Shown: piece by piece, positions 50,014 through 58,083 of the stretch
Numbering within the stretch: position 1 is the first letter of the stretch
How the letters are laid out: each line of letters opens with the position of its first letter
NCBI RefSeq assembly: GCF_004571025.1
Contig: NZ_SPQT01000006.1
Coordinates: 124,001 to 188,000, forward strand
Direction: 5' to 3'
Length of the DNA stretch: 64,000 bases
Source: Bradyrhizobium niftali
Lineage (GTDB): Bacteria > Pseudomonadota > Alphaproteobacteria > Rhizobiales > Xanthobacteraceae
Program-made: the position numbers and the translations under genes
Notes under the pieces: model-generated
What the model was told of the DNA's origin: nothing
What the model saw: the letters and a program-made list of their open reading frames with translations, nothing else
Database searches by the model: none

Positions 50014-51050
50014 CCGAAAATCCTCTGAAACTCGTCCGAGGCGCGCTGCAGATCATCGAGCCGGCCGACATCGATCCAGTACTCCCGCAGCGGGAATACC
50101 ACGGATGGCTCGCCGGCGGCGATCGTTCGCTCGATCAGGGTCGGCATATCGACGGCCTCGTTGGCGTCGATATGATCGAGCACGGCAGGATCGAGCAGAT
50201 AGACACCGGCATTGACGTAGAATTTCTGCGTCGGCTTTTCGCGGATGCCGAGCAGGCGATGGTCGTCGAAATCGATGACACCGAACGGTACCGTCACCGA
50301 ATGCTCGCGCACGCAGACGGTGGAGAACGCCTGATGCTCGCGATGGTATTTCAGCATCTGCTCGAAATTCACGGTGGTCAGCAGATCGCCGTTCATGACA
50401 AAAAACGGCTGCGCCGGCCGTTCGGGCAACAGCGACAATGCGCCCGCGGTGCCGAGGCGCGCATTTTCCTGCAGATAATTGATCTCCACGCCCCAAGCCG
50501 AGCCGTCGCCGAAATAGTCGCGGATCATGTCGGCCTTGTAGTTGACCGAGATGAAGAACTTGCCGAAGCCGGCCTTGACGAAACCGCCGAGCACGGTCTC
50601 CAGGATCGGCTTGTCGCCAACCCGGATCAGGGGCTTCGGTATGTCGTCGGTCAGCGGCTTCAGCCGCGATCCGAGGCCGCCAGCCATCAGGACCACCCAG
50701 TGGTCGGATTGCTGCGCGAGCGCCAGGTCGTCGATCAGCTTGACCTCGACCACCCTGCCCTCGGCATCGACGATCGGAAGTTGGTGGATCGAATGCTTGC
50801 GCATCAGGTTGAGCGCAGCCGGATTGGAGATGCCGACCGACGCCGTGATCGGATTGCGGTTCATCACGAGATCGACGGAAGCATCGAGCCCGACGCCGCC
50901 GAGCAGCGCACGCCGCACGTCGCCGTCCGTGACGGTGCCTACGATCCTGCCGTCGCGTACGACCACGGCGAGCTGCAAATGGCCCTGATCGATCCGCCGC
51001 AGCGTTTCGATCAGGGGCGTATCTTCACTGACAGCGAATATCTCTTTCAT
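50010..51050 (-). CDS. CBS-domain nucleotidyltransferase (PtmE-like)
   Basis: A 346-residue fusion. Residues about 1-110 hold two CBS motifs (LAVVVRDGRIVGTVTDGDVR and HQLPIVDAEGRVVEV). Residues 118-346 are a sugar nucleotidyltransferase with VLMAGGLGSRLKPLTDDIPKP. This is the architecture of Campylobacter PtmE, a glucosamine-1-phosphate guanylyltransferase that starts the GDP-linked legionaminic pathway. That suggests GDP- rather than UDP-sugars here (inference). The start overlaps the NeuD-like stop (ATGA). Confidence 0.82.
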   Translation of the reverse strand: MKEIFAVSEDTPLIETLRRIDQGHLQLAVVVRDGRIVGTVTDGDVRRALLGGVGLDASVDLVMNRNPITASVGISNPAALNLMRKHSIHQLPIVDAEGRVVEVKLIDDLALAQQSDHWVVLMAGGLGSRLKPLTDDIPKPLIRVGDKPILETVLGGFVKAGFGKFFISVNYKADMIRDYFGDGSAWGVEINYLQENARLGTAGALSLLPERPAQPFFVMNGDLLTTVNFEQMLKYHREHQAFSTVCVREHSVTVPFGVIDFDDHRLLGIREKPTQKFYVNAGVYLLDPAVLDHIDANEAVDMPTLIERTIAAGEPSVVFPLREYWIDVGRLDDLQRASDEFQRIFG

Positions 51051-51688
51051 CGCGAACCAATCCGGTCGCCGCCGGCGAAGGCACCGGCCCCGACATTCCT
51101 TGCAACCACGGCGCCCGCGGCAACAACGGCCCCCGCTCCCACGCTGAGGCGCCCCAGAATGACGGCGCCCGCGCCGATATGGGCGCCCTCGCCAATCGAG
51201 ACGCCGCCGCACAGCACTGCCCCCGGCGCGACATGGGTGTGATCGCCCACGATGCAGTCATGCTCCACCACTGCGCGCGTATTAACCAGAACATTCCGCC
51301 CAAGCCGCGCGGCCGGCTGGACAACGGCACCCGCCATCACCTGGGCGCCGTCGCCGAGCGTTGCATCGGAGGCTATCGTCGCAGAGACATGCGAGATCAC
51401 CGGAAACCTGTAGCCTAGGGCGGCGAAGCGGCCAAACAGCTCACGCCGCCCGGACAGCCCCGAATCGGCGCGCGAGGCGCGGTTGCCCAGGCCATTGACG
51501 AGTTCGACTTGCCCAACGCTCATCTTCAGGACGTCTTCGTCGGGTCCGGTGATCGGGACCCCGCTCACCAGCCCACCCACTAATGTGGTGTCGCGATCCA
51601 CCACCGCGGCCGGACGCATGCAACGGCTCCGCAAGGCTTCGATGACGACTCGAGCATGACCTCCGGCGCAGAGCACGATCAGGCTCAT
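51047..51688 (-). CDS. NeuD/PglD-type acyltransferase (LegH-like)
   Basis: A 213-residue sialic-acid-locus acetyltransferase. The N-terminal Rossmann-like part starts SLIVLCAGGHARVVIEAL and the C-terminal part is a hexapeptide beta-helix (FGRFAALGYRF, SHVSATIASDATLGDGAQV, AVVEHDCIVGDHTHVAPGAV with the catalytic His). NeuD/PglD enzymes acetylate amino groups of dideoxy sugars or O-acetylate sialic acids. In a LegB-LegC pathway this step (LegH) gives the diacetamido intermediate. It overlaps by four bases both neuB and ptmE. Confidence 0.85.
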   Translation of the reverse strand: MSLIVLCAGGHARVVIEALRSRCMRPAAVVDRDTTLVGGLVSGVPITGPDEDVLKMSVGQVELVNGLGNRASRADSGLSGRRELFGRFAALGYRFPVISHVSATIASDATLGDGAQVMAGAVVQPAARLGRNVLVNTRAVVEHDCIVGDHTHVAPGAVLCGGVSIGEGAHIGAGAVILGRLSVGAGAVVAAGAVVARNVGAGAFAGGDRIGSR

Positions 51689-52767
51689 GGCTCCAGCGCC
51701 TCGTTGGCGGCATAGTCGCGTTGCGCGATCTTACCGAGATAGTCCCAGTATTCGATCGGCGCGATACCGTCGCCGGGCCGCTTGACGCCGAGATTATCCT
51801 CCGTGAAGCGCTCGCCGGCGCGGACGGCGCGGATCGCAACAAGACTTCGCCTTGCCACCGCGCGATTTGGAATCTCTTCCCGCGCGGGCACCTTGCGGCC
51901 GTCGCCGATCGCGGCCTCGACGTCGCGGATCGACGCAACCATCGCGGCCATCTCGTCGGGTTCGATCGAGGCGCGGTGATCGGGCCCTGGCAGATCGCGA
52001 TCGAGCGTCAGGTGCTTTTCGATCACGGCCGCGCCGAGCGCGACCGCGGCTGCCGGGACATGTATGCCGCGGCTATGATCGGAAAAGCCGACCGGAAGCC
52101 CGAATGCGTTTTGCAGCGTCGCCATCGCGCGCAGATTGATCGAATGAGGATCGGCCGGATACTCGGTAGTGCAGTGCAGCAGCGTGACCTTGGCGCGCAG
52201 CTCAGTCCAGGTCTCGCGGTCGAGCAGCAGGTTTGCAAAGCCGGCCGGCGACGGCTGTGCACGCGCGTCGGCGAGATAGCCGAAGGCGATGACGCCGAGC
52301 GCCTGCTCCACTTCCGCCAGCGTCGCCATGCCGGTCGAAAGGATGATCGGCAGCTGGAAGCGCGCCAGCTGCAGCAGCAGCGGCGCGTTGGTGAGATCGC
52401 CCGATCCCACCTTCAGTGTAGAGACGCCGATTCGGCGAACCAGATGCGTGGCGCTGTCGGCATCGAACGGAGTCGACATGTAGGCGATGCCGGCGGCGGC
52501 GCAGGCCGCGGCGACATTCACCTCGTCGTCCTCGCTGAGTTCGAGTGCGCGCAGCATTTCGAGCTGTGATTGCGCGTTGCCGGTGGCCGCCTGTTGATAG
52601 CTCGCCTTGGCGGCGCCTGCGGTCGCCAGCCTGTCGGCACGAAACGACTGAAACTTTACGACGTCGGCCCCTGCCCGGGCCGCGGCTTTCACCAATTCGA
52701 GGGCCCGCGCTCGATCGCCGTTGTGGTTAACACCGGCCTCGGCAATGATCAGGGTTCGGCGATGCAT
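51685..52767 (-). CDS. legI: Legionaminic/sialic acid synthase (NeuB/LegI)
   Basis: A 360-residue enzyme condensing PEP with a 6-deoxy mannosamine derivative to a nine-carbon acid. Hallmarks: LIIAEAGVNHNGD, VVKFQSFRAD, AYMSTPFDAD, LKVGSGDLTNAPLL, LSTGMATLAEVE, LHCTTEYP, GFSDHSRGI, AVIEKHLTLDRDLPGPDH, and a C-terminal SAF antifreeze-like domain (SLVAIRAVRAGERFTEDNL). The start at 52767 (MHRRTLIIAEAG) is favoured over the distant in-frame ATG. It heads the minus-strand operon and is divergent from legF. LegI is preferred over NeuB because LegB and LegC are present, but the sugar configuration is not proven. Confidence 0.9.
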   Translation of the reverse strand: MHRRTLIIAEAGVNHNGDRARALELVKAAARAGADVVKFQSFRADRLATAGAAKASYQQAATGNAQSQLEMLRALELSEDDEVNVAAACAAAGIAYMSTPFDADSATHLVRRIGVSTLKVGSGDLTNAPLLLQLARFQLPIILSTGMATLAEVEQALGVIAFGYLADARAQPSPAGFANLLLDRETWTELRAKVTLLHCTTEYPADPHSINLRAMATLQNAFGLPVGFSDHSRGIHVPAAAVALGAAVIEKHLTLDRDLPGPDHRASIEPDEMAAMVASIRDVEAAIGDGRKVPAREEIPNRAVARRSLVAIRAVRAGERFTEDNLGVKRPGDGIAPIEYWDYLGKIAQRDYAANEALEP

Positions 52768-52945
52768 GTGCTTTCGTCGCTGGCACGGGGGGCGGTCACA
52801 ATCGCCATCCATCAAGCGGTTGTCTTAGTCGAGCACGCTGGTAAAAGCAACGGAAGCAGGCGGCTCGTGCCGTTCCCGGCCCCCTGGCCGGAGACGAATC
52901 GTGCCGGTACCTGTTCGGCGCTGACAGCGGGCTTGTCGAGAGCAA
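52768..52945. promoter_or_regulatory. Divergent promoter gap between legI operon and legF operon
   Basis: A 178-bp gap between the two divergent starts, presumably carrying both promoters. It has no coding sequence of note and no clear dyad. Confidence 0.45.
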
Positions 52946-53692
52946 ATGACGAATTCGCCGGAGATATTGTTTCTGCTGGTGGGCCGCGGAGGATCCAAGG
53001 GATTGCCCGGCAAGAACCTGCGCGAGATCGGCGGCCTCAGCCTGGTCGGCTACAAGGCACGGGCTGCACGACAATCGCGCTACTGCGCGCGTCTGATCGT
53101 CTCCAGCGACAGCGCCGAGATCCAGGCCGAGGCGACGCGCCATGGCGCGGAGGTACTGTTCGACCGCCCTGCCGAGCTTGCAAGCGACACAGCCTCCTCC
53201 AACGACGTGGTACTCCACGCCATGGACTGGATCGAGACGCATGAGGGCCGGCGCTATGATGCTATCATGCTGCTGGAGCCGTCGTCGCCTTTCGCGCGGC
53301 CGGAACATTTCGACGAGGCGGTCGAACTCTTCGCCATGCGCAAGGCGAGCCTTGTGGTCGGCATGCGCGAGACCGAGGTGGCCTCGATCTTCGTCGGGAA
53401 CCTGGGCGCGGATGGCTCAATCGGCGGCATCGTCGAGAAGGTGCTGAAGACGACGGCGCAGCGGCGGCAGGATCAGGCGCCTGAAGTCACCATGAACGGC
53501 GCGCTCTATCTCATCGGCTGGGATGCGATGCGCAAGCACCGGAAGATCTACGCCGATTCCTCCGCGAGCTACGGCATCATAATGGACCGCCTGCACTCGA
53601 TCGAGATCGAGAGTGCTGCCGATTTCGCCTACGCATCCTACGTCGTCGAGCACGGCATGATCGACACGTCGCCATGGCGGAGATCCGCATGA
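52946..53692 (+). CDS. legF: CMP-legionaminic/neuraminic acid synthetase (NeuA/LegF)
   Basis: A 248-residue cytidylyltransferase with FLLVGRGGSKGLPGKNLREIGG (CTP-binding P-loop), IVSSDSAEIQ, DTASSNDVVLHAMDW, LLEPSSPFARPEHFDEA and a C-terminal YGIIMDRLHSIEIESAADF, matching NeuA/LegF. It activates the nine-carbon acid to CMP-sugar for the transferase. It is the first gene of the plus-strand operon and its stop overlaps the legG start (ATGA). Confidence 0.92.
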   Translation: MTNSPEILFLLVGRGGSKGLPGKNLREIGGLSLVGYKARAARQSRYCARLIVSSDSAEIQAEATRHGAEVLFDRPAELASDTASSNDVVLHAMDWIETHEGRRYDAIMLLEPSSPFARPEHFDEAVELFAMRKASLVVGMRETEVASIFVGNLGADGSIGGIVEKVLKTTAQRRQDQAPEVTMNGALYLIGWDAMRKHRKIYADSSASYGIIMDRLHSIEIESAADFAYASYVVEHGMIDTSPWRRSA

Positions 53693-54882
53693 CCGCAAGC
53701 CGCCGCATCGCCGTCGTCACCGGTTCGCGGGCCGACTACGGATTGCTGCGGGGCATCCTGACGCGGCTGAAGAAGATGGATGACGTCTCGCTCAGCATTA
53801 TCGCCTGCGGCATGCATCTCGTGCCGCGCTTCGGCGAGACCTGGCGAGCCATCGAGACCGACGGCTTCTCGATCGCGGCGAAGGTCGATCTGCAACTGAG
53901 CGACGATCGCGCCGAGACCGTGGCGCGCGGTACCGGCATCGGCGTTTCCGGCTTTGCCGAAGTGCTCCCGAAGCTTGCGCCCGATATTCTGGTCGTGCTC
54001 GGCGACCGCTACGAGGCGCTGGCCGCCGCGGTGGCGGCGACGCTGTTGAACATCCCGATCGCTCACATCCATGGCGGCGAGATCACCGCCGGCGCCTTCG
54101 ACGATGCGATCCGCCACGCCATCACGAAGATGGCCTGCCTGCATTTCGTTGCGGCCGAACCGTATCGGCAGCGCGTGATCCAGATGGGCGAACAGCCGGA
54201 TTTTGTCTTCAACGTCGGCGCGCCCGGTCTCGATCTTGCGGAGACCGCAGGGACGCTGACCCGCGCCGAGCTGCTCGCAAAGCTCGGCATCGGCGGTCCT
54301 GAGAGCTTCCTGCTGGTAACGCTGCACCCGACCACGGCGCAGCCCGAGGCCGATGCCGCCAACGTCACTGCCCTCCTCGGCGCGCTTGCCGACATTGAGG
54401 ACCGCAGCATTATCTTCACCGGTGTCAACGCCGATCCCGGCTATCGCGCCATTGACGATGCGATCAGGATGTTCGTCGCGGCGCGACCCAATCGCGCCCA
54501 TCTCTTCGCCTCGCTAGGCAGCGAGCGCTATTGGGCCGCGCTACGGCTTGCAGATGCCGTGGTCGGCAACTCCTCCAGCGGTATCCTCGAAGCCCCGGCC
54601 GTCGGCGTGCCCACGATCAATATTGGCGATCGCCAGAAGGGCCGGCTGCGCGCCGCCTCGATAATCGATTGCCCCGCCGATTCGGCGGCCATCCTGGGAA
54701 GCCTCCGCCACATCTTCGAGGGCCGGTTCCAGCCCGATCCGGCCCAAGTGCCCCCCTATGGACGCGGCGGCGCGTCCGAAGCCATCGCTAGTACCCTTCG
54801 AAAGATCGACCCGAAGCGCGCTTTCCCAAAACATTTCCATGATTTAGCGGCGTCCTCGTCCCCCCCTGGAACGACCGGATAA
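53689..54882 (+). CDS. legG: Hydrolysing nucleotide-sugar 2-epimerase (NeuC/LegG)
   Basis: A 397-residue enzyme of the UDP-GlcNAc 2-epimerase fold, releasing NDP to give a ManNAc-type sugar: RIAVVTGSRADYGLLRGIL, IIACGMHLVPRFGETW, LGDRYEALAAAVAATLLNIPIAHIHGGEITAGAFDDAIRHA (diagnostic), FNVGAPGLD, GNSSSGILEAPAVGVPTINIGDRQKGR. It supplies the substrate of LegI. The ATG at 53689 overlaps the legF stop; an earlier in-frame ATG at 53674 is also possible. PtmE suggests GDP-sugar; sequence alone cannot separate GDP from UDP. Confidence 0.9.
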   Translation: MTASRRIAVVTGSRADYGLLRGILTRLKKMDDVSLSIIACGMHLVPRFGETWRAIETDGFSIAAKVDLQLSDDRAETVARGTGIGVSGFAEVLPKLAPDILVVLGDRYEALAAAVAATLLNIPIAHIHGGEITAGAFDDAIRHAITKMACLHFVAAEPYRQRVIQMGEQPDFVFNVGAPGLDLAETAGTLTRAELLAKLGIGGPESFLLVTLHPTTAQPEADAANVTALLGALADIEDRSIIFTGVNADPGYRAIDDAIRMFVAARPNRAHLFASLGSERYWAALRLADAVVGNSSSGILEAPAVGVPTINIGDRQKGRLRAASIIDCPADSAAILGSLRHIFEGRFQPDPAQVPPYGRGGASEAIASTLRKIDPKRAFPKHFHDLAASSSPPGTTG

Positions 54883-54972
54883 CTGGCCTCCATTGTTGCC
54901 TACGCAGCGCCGCAGGTTGTATAGATCGGGGCGAGCTTGAGACGAACCGCGCACGTTCCGGGGGAACGCGAC

Positions 54973-56127
54973 ATGACGACGATCGATTCACTTTCCGACA
55001 TGACGCCGGTGGCACGCACCGTCGAGATTAGTGAACTTCCGATTCCGCCTTATTGCGGCACCACGCTTCCCGCGATCGACTACGACGCGCATCCGGCTTA
55101 TGGCGGCATGCTGCCTAAGCCGACCTTCCGTGAGCGCCTTTACGCCCTGAACGTGTTCCTGCGCACGTTCGCCTTCGTCACCATCCGCCGCATCGTCGAC
55201 TACGACAACATGCCGCTTCTGACCAAGGAAGCCGACTTCAGCGGCCTTAATGCAAAGACGGCGCTGCGCTACATCTTGATGTATGCACGCATCCGCGCAA
55301 GCCGCGCGATCGGCACGCTGACCGGCGCGCGCCGGCCTGCGAAGCCGGCGAACCTGGCGCTGCTCAACAGGATCAAATCCGACGGCATCGTCTGCCTGAA
55401 TCTCAAGTCCGACGAAATCGACAAGATCCGCAGCGTCACCAATCCAGGCTTTGCCAAGCTCGATGAGCGTCGGGCCGGCATTCCGCCCGAGAAGCGTAAG
55501 TTCGACGACAACGTCTACTGGTGCACGCGCTCGGCCGATCCGGAAGCCTTCGCGGCAGTGGAGAATATTTTCAAGCGCTACGGCATCATGGAGGCTGCGA
55601 GCGCCTATCTCGGGCGCCCGGCCGGCGTGAAGCACATCAATGCACAGATCAACGACCAGGACCTCGCTTTTTGGAAGCGGGTGTTCCCGGACACGCAGCT
55701 TCCCGATCCCTGGGGCAGCTACCTGCATATAGATGCCACCTACGGCATGCTGAAATGCGCGATTTACGTTCACGACATCGGCCCTGACGGCGGACCGTTC
55801 TGTTATGTCCGCGGCAGCCAGAATGCGAAGATCGGCTGGTTCGAAGGCATGGTGCGCCGCACCAACGACTTCAGCGGCTTCTCGGGCCGGCGCCCCGACG
55901 CGCGCAAGAAATTCATGGCGCTGCCGGAGTTCCTGCGCAAGAAGGCGGATTTCGGCGGCGACCTACAGGACAATTCGCCCGACGTGGCGCCGCTGCGCGA
56001 GGGACATTTCGCAGCGACCTCGAGCTACGGCAATTGCGTGCTGTTCGACGGCAACGGCATGCACCGCGGCGGCATGGTAAACAAGGGGGAGCGCCGCTGC
56101 CTGTTCATCCTGCTCGCCGAAATCTGA
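54973..56127 (+). CDS. PhyH-like 2-oxoglutarate/Fe(II) dioxygenase family protein
   Basis: A 384-residue protein whose C-terminal half has the facial triad pattern: SYLHIDATYGML (H-x-D), GGPFCYVRGSQN and NGMHRGGMVNKGERR (distal His then the 2-oxoglutarate-binding Arg). This is the PhyH phytanoyl-CoA dioxygenase signature. The N-terminal 190 residues are family-specific. It probably hydroxylates a sugar, lipid or other glycan part; its substrate is not known. It follows legG within 90 bp on the same strand and is the most unexpected gene in the locus. The ATG at 54973 follows GGGGAACG. Confidence 0.78.
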   Translation: MTTIDSLSDMTPVARTVEISELPIPPYCGTTLPAIDYDAHPAYGGMLPKPTFRERLYALNVFLRTFAFVTIRRIVDYDNMPLLTKEADFSGLNAKTALRYILMYARIRASRAIGTLTGARRPAKPANLALLNRIKSDGIVCLNLKSDEIDKIRSVTNPGFAKLDERRAGIPPEKRKFDDNVYWCTRSADPEAFAAVENIFKRYGIMEAASAYLGRPAGVKHINAQINDQDLAFWKRVFPDTQLPDPWGSYLHIDATYGMLKCAIYVHDIGPDGGPFCYVRGSQNAKIGWFEGMVRRTNDFSGFSGRRPDARKKFMALPEFLRKKADFGGDLQDNSPDVAPLREGHFAATSSYGNCVLFDGNGMHRGGMVNKGERRCLFILLAEI

Positions 56128-56155
56128 GGGCGCGCCCCAGCGACGTAACGAGCGA

Positions 56156-56956
56156 TCAGCCCTTCGCGCCACGCAGCTTGCTCGGCCGCGCCAGATAGTC
56201 CGCGAGCTGCTGGGGACTGAAATAGGCCGACTGGCTGCGCAGCGGGCTGTCCTTGCGGATAAAGGCGAGATCAATCTGGGCGAGCGCGCCGTCCAGCGAG
56301 CGCATGTGGCCCTCGAGCACGTCATAGACCGCAAACCCCGCTTCGTCGCAGAAGCGCACGATGTCAGCGAATTGCGGAATGCCATGGCGCATCGGCATCA
56401 TCGTGGCCTCGAGTATCATAAGGTCGATGTCGTTGATGCGCGAGCCGAGCCCCTTCAACACCTCGATCTCGGCGCCTTGGGTATCAACCTTGATGAATAC
56501 CGGATGCTCCAGCTTCTCCGGCAATAATGAATCCAGCCGGCGCATCGGCGTCTTGCGCGCCACGCCGTCGAGTGCCTTGCCTTCGACCTGTGCGAAGATG
56601 CTCGAGCCCGAGATATCATCATGGACGTTGAAGGTGATATCGCCGTTCTCGGCGCCGGCAGCGACCAGAAAATATTCGGCGTCGAGCCGCTGCTTGAGCT
56701 GCTCGAGCACAGGACGGCATTCAGCCACCGGCTCGACCAGAAAATACTTCGCGCGCGGGAATGCGTCGTAGATCGGCGAAGTGCCGAACGCGATGCCGAC
56801 GTCGATCACCGTCTTCACCTCGAAGCCCAGCGACTTCAGGTGCTTGAAGAACAGCGCGAAGTTCCGGACCGGCGCGTTGGTGCGCATCAGGCGCAGCCCG
56901 ATCGGCTCCAGGACGCGGTTGATGGCCTGGAACGCGGTTGAGACGAATGCCTTCAT
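56156..56956 (-). CDS. FkbM-family SAM methyltransferase
   Basis: A 266-residue enzyme: VKTVIDVGIAFGTSPIYDAF (motif I variant, lacking the usual GxGxG), YFLVEPVAECRPVLEQL, VFIKVDTQGAEIEVLKGLG (typical FkbM motif), LMILEATMMPM and VYDVLEGHMRSLDGALAQIDLAFI. FkbM enzymes O-methylate sugars. In a glycan locus it probably caps or decorates a residue. It converges on the dioxygenase gene; its 5' side is divergent from the epimerase gene. Confidence 0.87.
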   Translation of the reverse strand: MKAFVSTAFQAINRVLEPIGLRLMRTNAPVRNFALFFKHLKSLGFEVKTVIDVGIAFGTSPIYDAFPRAKYFLVEPVAECRPVLEQLKQRLDAEYFLVAAGAENGDITFNVHDDISGSSIFAQVEGKALDGVARKTPMRRLDSLLPEKLEHPVFIKVDTQGAEIEVLKGLGSRINDIDLMILEATMMPMRHGIPQFADIVRFCDEAGFAVYDVLEGHMRSLDGALAQIDLAFIRKDSPLRSQSAYFSPQQLADYLARPSKLRGAKG

Positions 56957-57121
56957 GAAGCGTGCGCCGGTTGGGCAAGAGCCGGGGTGAAGGATACCGA
57001 TCGCAAAATGCCTCGACGCACGATGGACTTGCCGCAGTTTGCAATCGACCGGTCAGTTTGGTAGATCAGCATGGCAACCCGGTCAAGCGACCGCCCCATC
57101 GGCAGGGACAGCGACATCTGC

Positions 57122-58081
57122 ATGAAAGTCCTCGTGACCGGGAGCTCCGGCTTCATCGGCCAGGCACTCGTGCGACGGCTGCGCACTGAGCATTGCGCAG
57201 TCGTGGGGCTCGACAAGGTTCCGGCCGATGCGACCGACATCGTGTGCGACATCCTGGATGCCGATCGTCTGACGAAGGCCGTGACCGGCGCCGCACCGGA
57301 CGCAGTGGTCCATCTTGCCGCGCGCATCGATCTCGACGAGAAGACCGACCTTTCTGGCTACACCGCGAATATCGAGGGTGTGGAAAACCTGGTCCAGGCC
57401 GTGCGGCAGACGCCTTCAGTGCGGCGCGCGATCTGGACCTCATCGCAGCTCGTCTGCCGGGTCGGTTATGTGCCGACCAGCGACACCGACTATCAGGCCG
57501 ACACGCTGTACGGAAAGAGCAAGGTGCGCACCGAGGAGATCGTCCGCAGCTCTGACGGCGCAGGGCGGGAATGGTGCCTGGCGCGCCCCACAACCGTCTG
57601 GGGCCCCGGAATGAGCGCGCATTATCAGCGCTTCCTACACATGATCGAGCGCGGCCATTATTTCCACGTCGGGCACGGGCCGCTCTGGAAGTCGTACAGC
57701 TATGTCGAGAACATCGCCTTCCAGTATTGGCGTCTGCTGAGCGTGCCGGCGGAACAGATCCATCGCCGGACGTTCTATCTCGCCGATTACACACCGATCG
57801 ATCTTATCGCATGGTGCGATGCGTTTCAGCGCGACTTCGGTTCGCGCCCGATTCCGCATCTGCCGACCGGCGTCGCCCGGACGCTTGCGTTCTGCGGCGA
57901 CGCGGTTAACGCGATCGGGTTGAAGCGGTTTCCGTTCAATTCGTTCCGCCTCAACAACGTGCTCACGCAGTATCAATTCGATCTCACGCCGACCGCGGCG
58001 GTTTGCGGCCCGCTTCCCTGCGACATGGAGCAAGGCGTCGCGGCTACCGTCGCGTGGCTGCGAAATATCTCAGCCCGCTGA
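57122..58081 (+). CDS. NAD-dependent epimerase/dehydratase (extended SDR)
   Basis: A 319-residue extended SDR: MKVLVTGSSGFIGQALVRRL (GxxGxxG), AVVGLDKVPADATD, AVVHLAARIDLDEKTD and LYGKSKVRTEEIV (YxxxK). The usual Ser/Thr of the active site is in WTSSQLV. It could be a C4-epimerase, reductase or dehydratase of a nucleotide sugar. The ATG at 57122 is preferred to the in-frame ATG at 57071, since the nucleotide fold begins immediately after it. The stop is 2 bp from the stop of the opposing membrane gene. Confidence 0.85.
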   Translation: MKVLVTGSSGFIGQALVRRLRTEHCAVVGLDKVPADATDIVCDILDADRLTKAVTGAAPDAVVHLAARIDLDEKTDLSGYTANIEGVENLVQAVRQTPSVRRAIWTSSQLVCRVGYVPTSDTDYQADTLYGKSKVRTEEIVRSSDGAGREWCLARPTTVWGPGMSAHYQRFLHMIERGHYFHVGHGPLWKSYSYVENIAFQYWRLLSVPAEQIHRRTFYLADYTPIDLIAWCDAFQRDFGSRPIPHLPTGVARTLAFCGDAVNAIGLKRFPFNSFRLNNVLTQYQFDLTPTAAVCGPLPCDMEQGVAATVAWLRNISAR

Positions 58082-58083
58082 GA

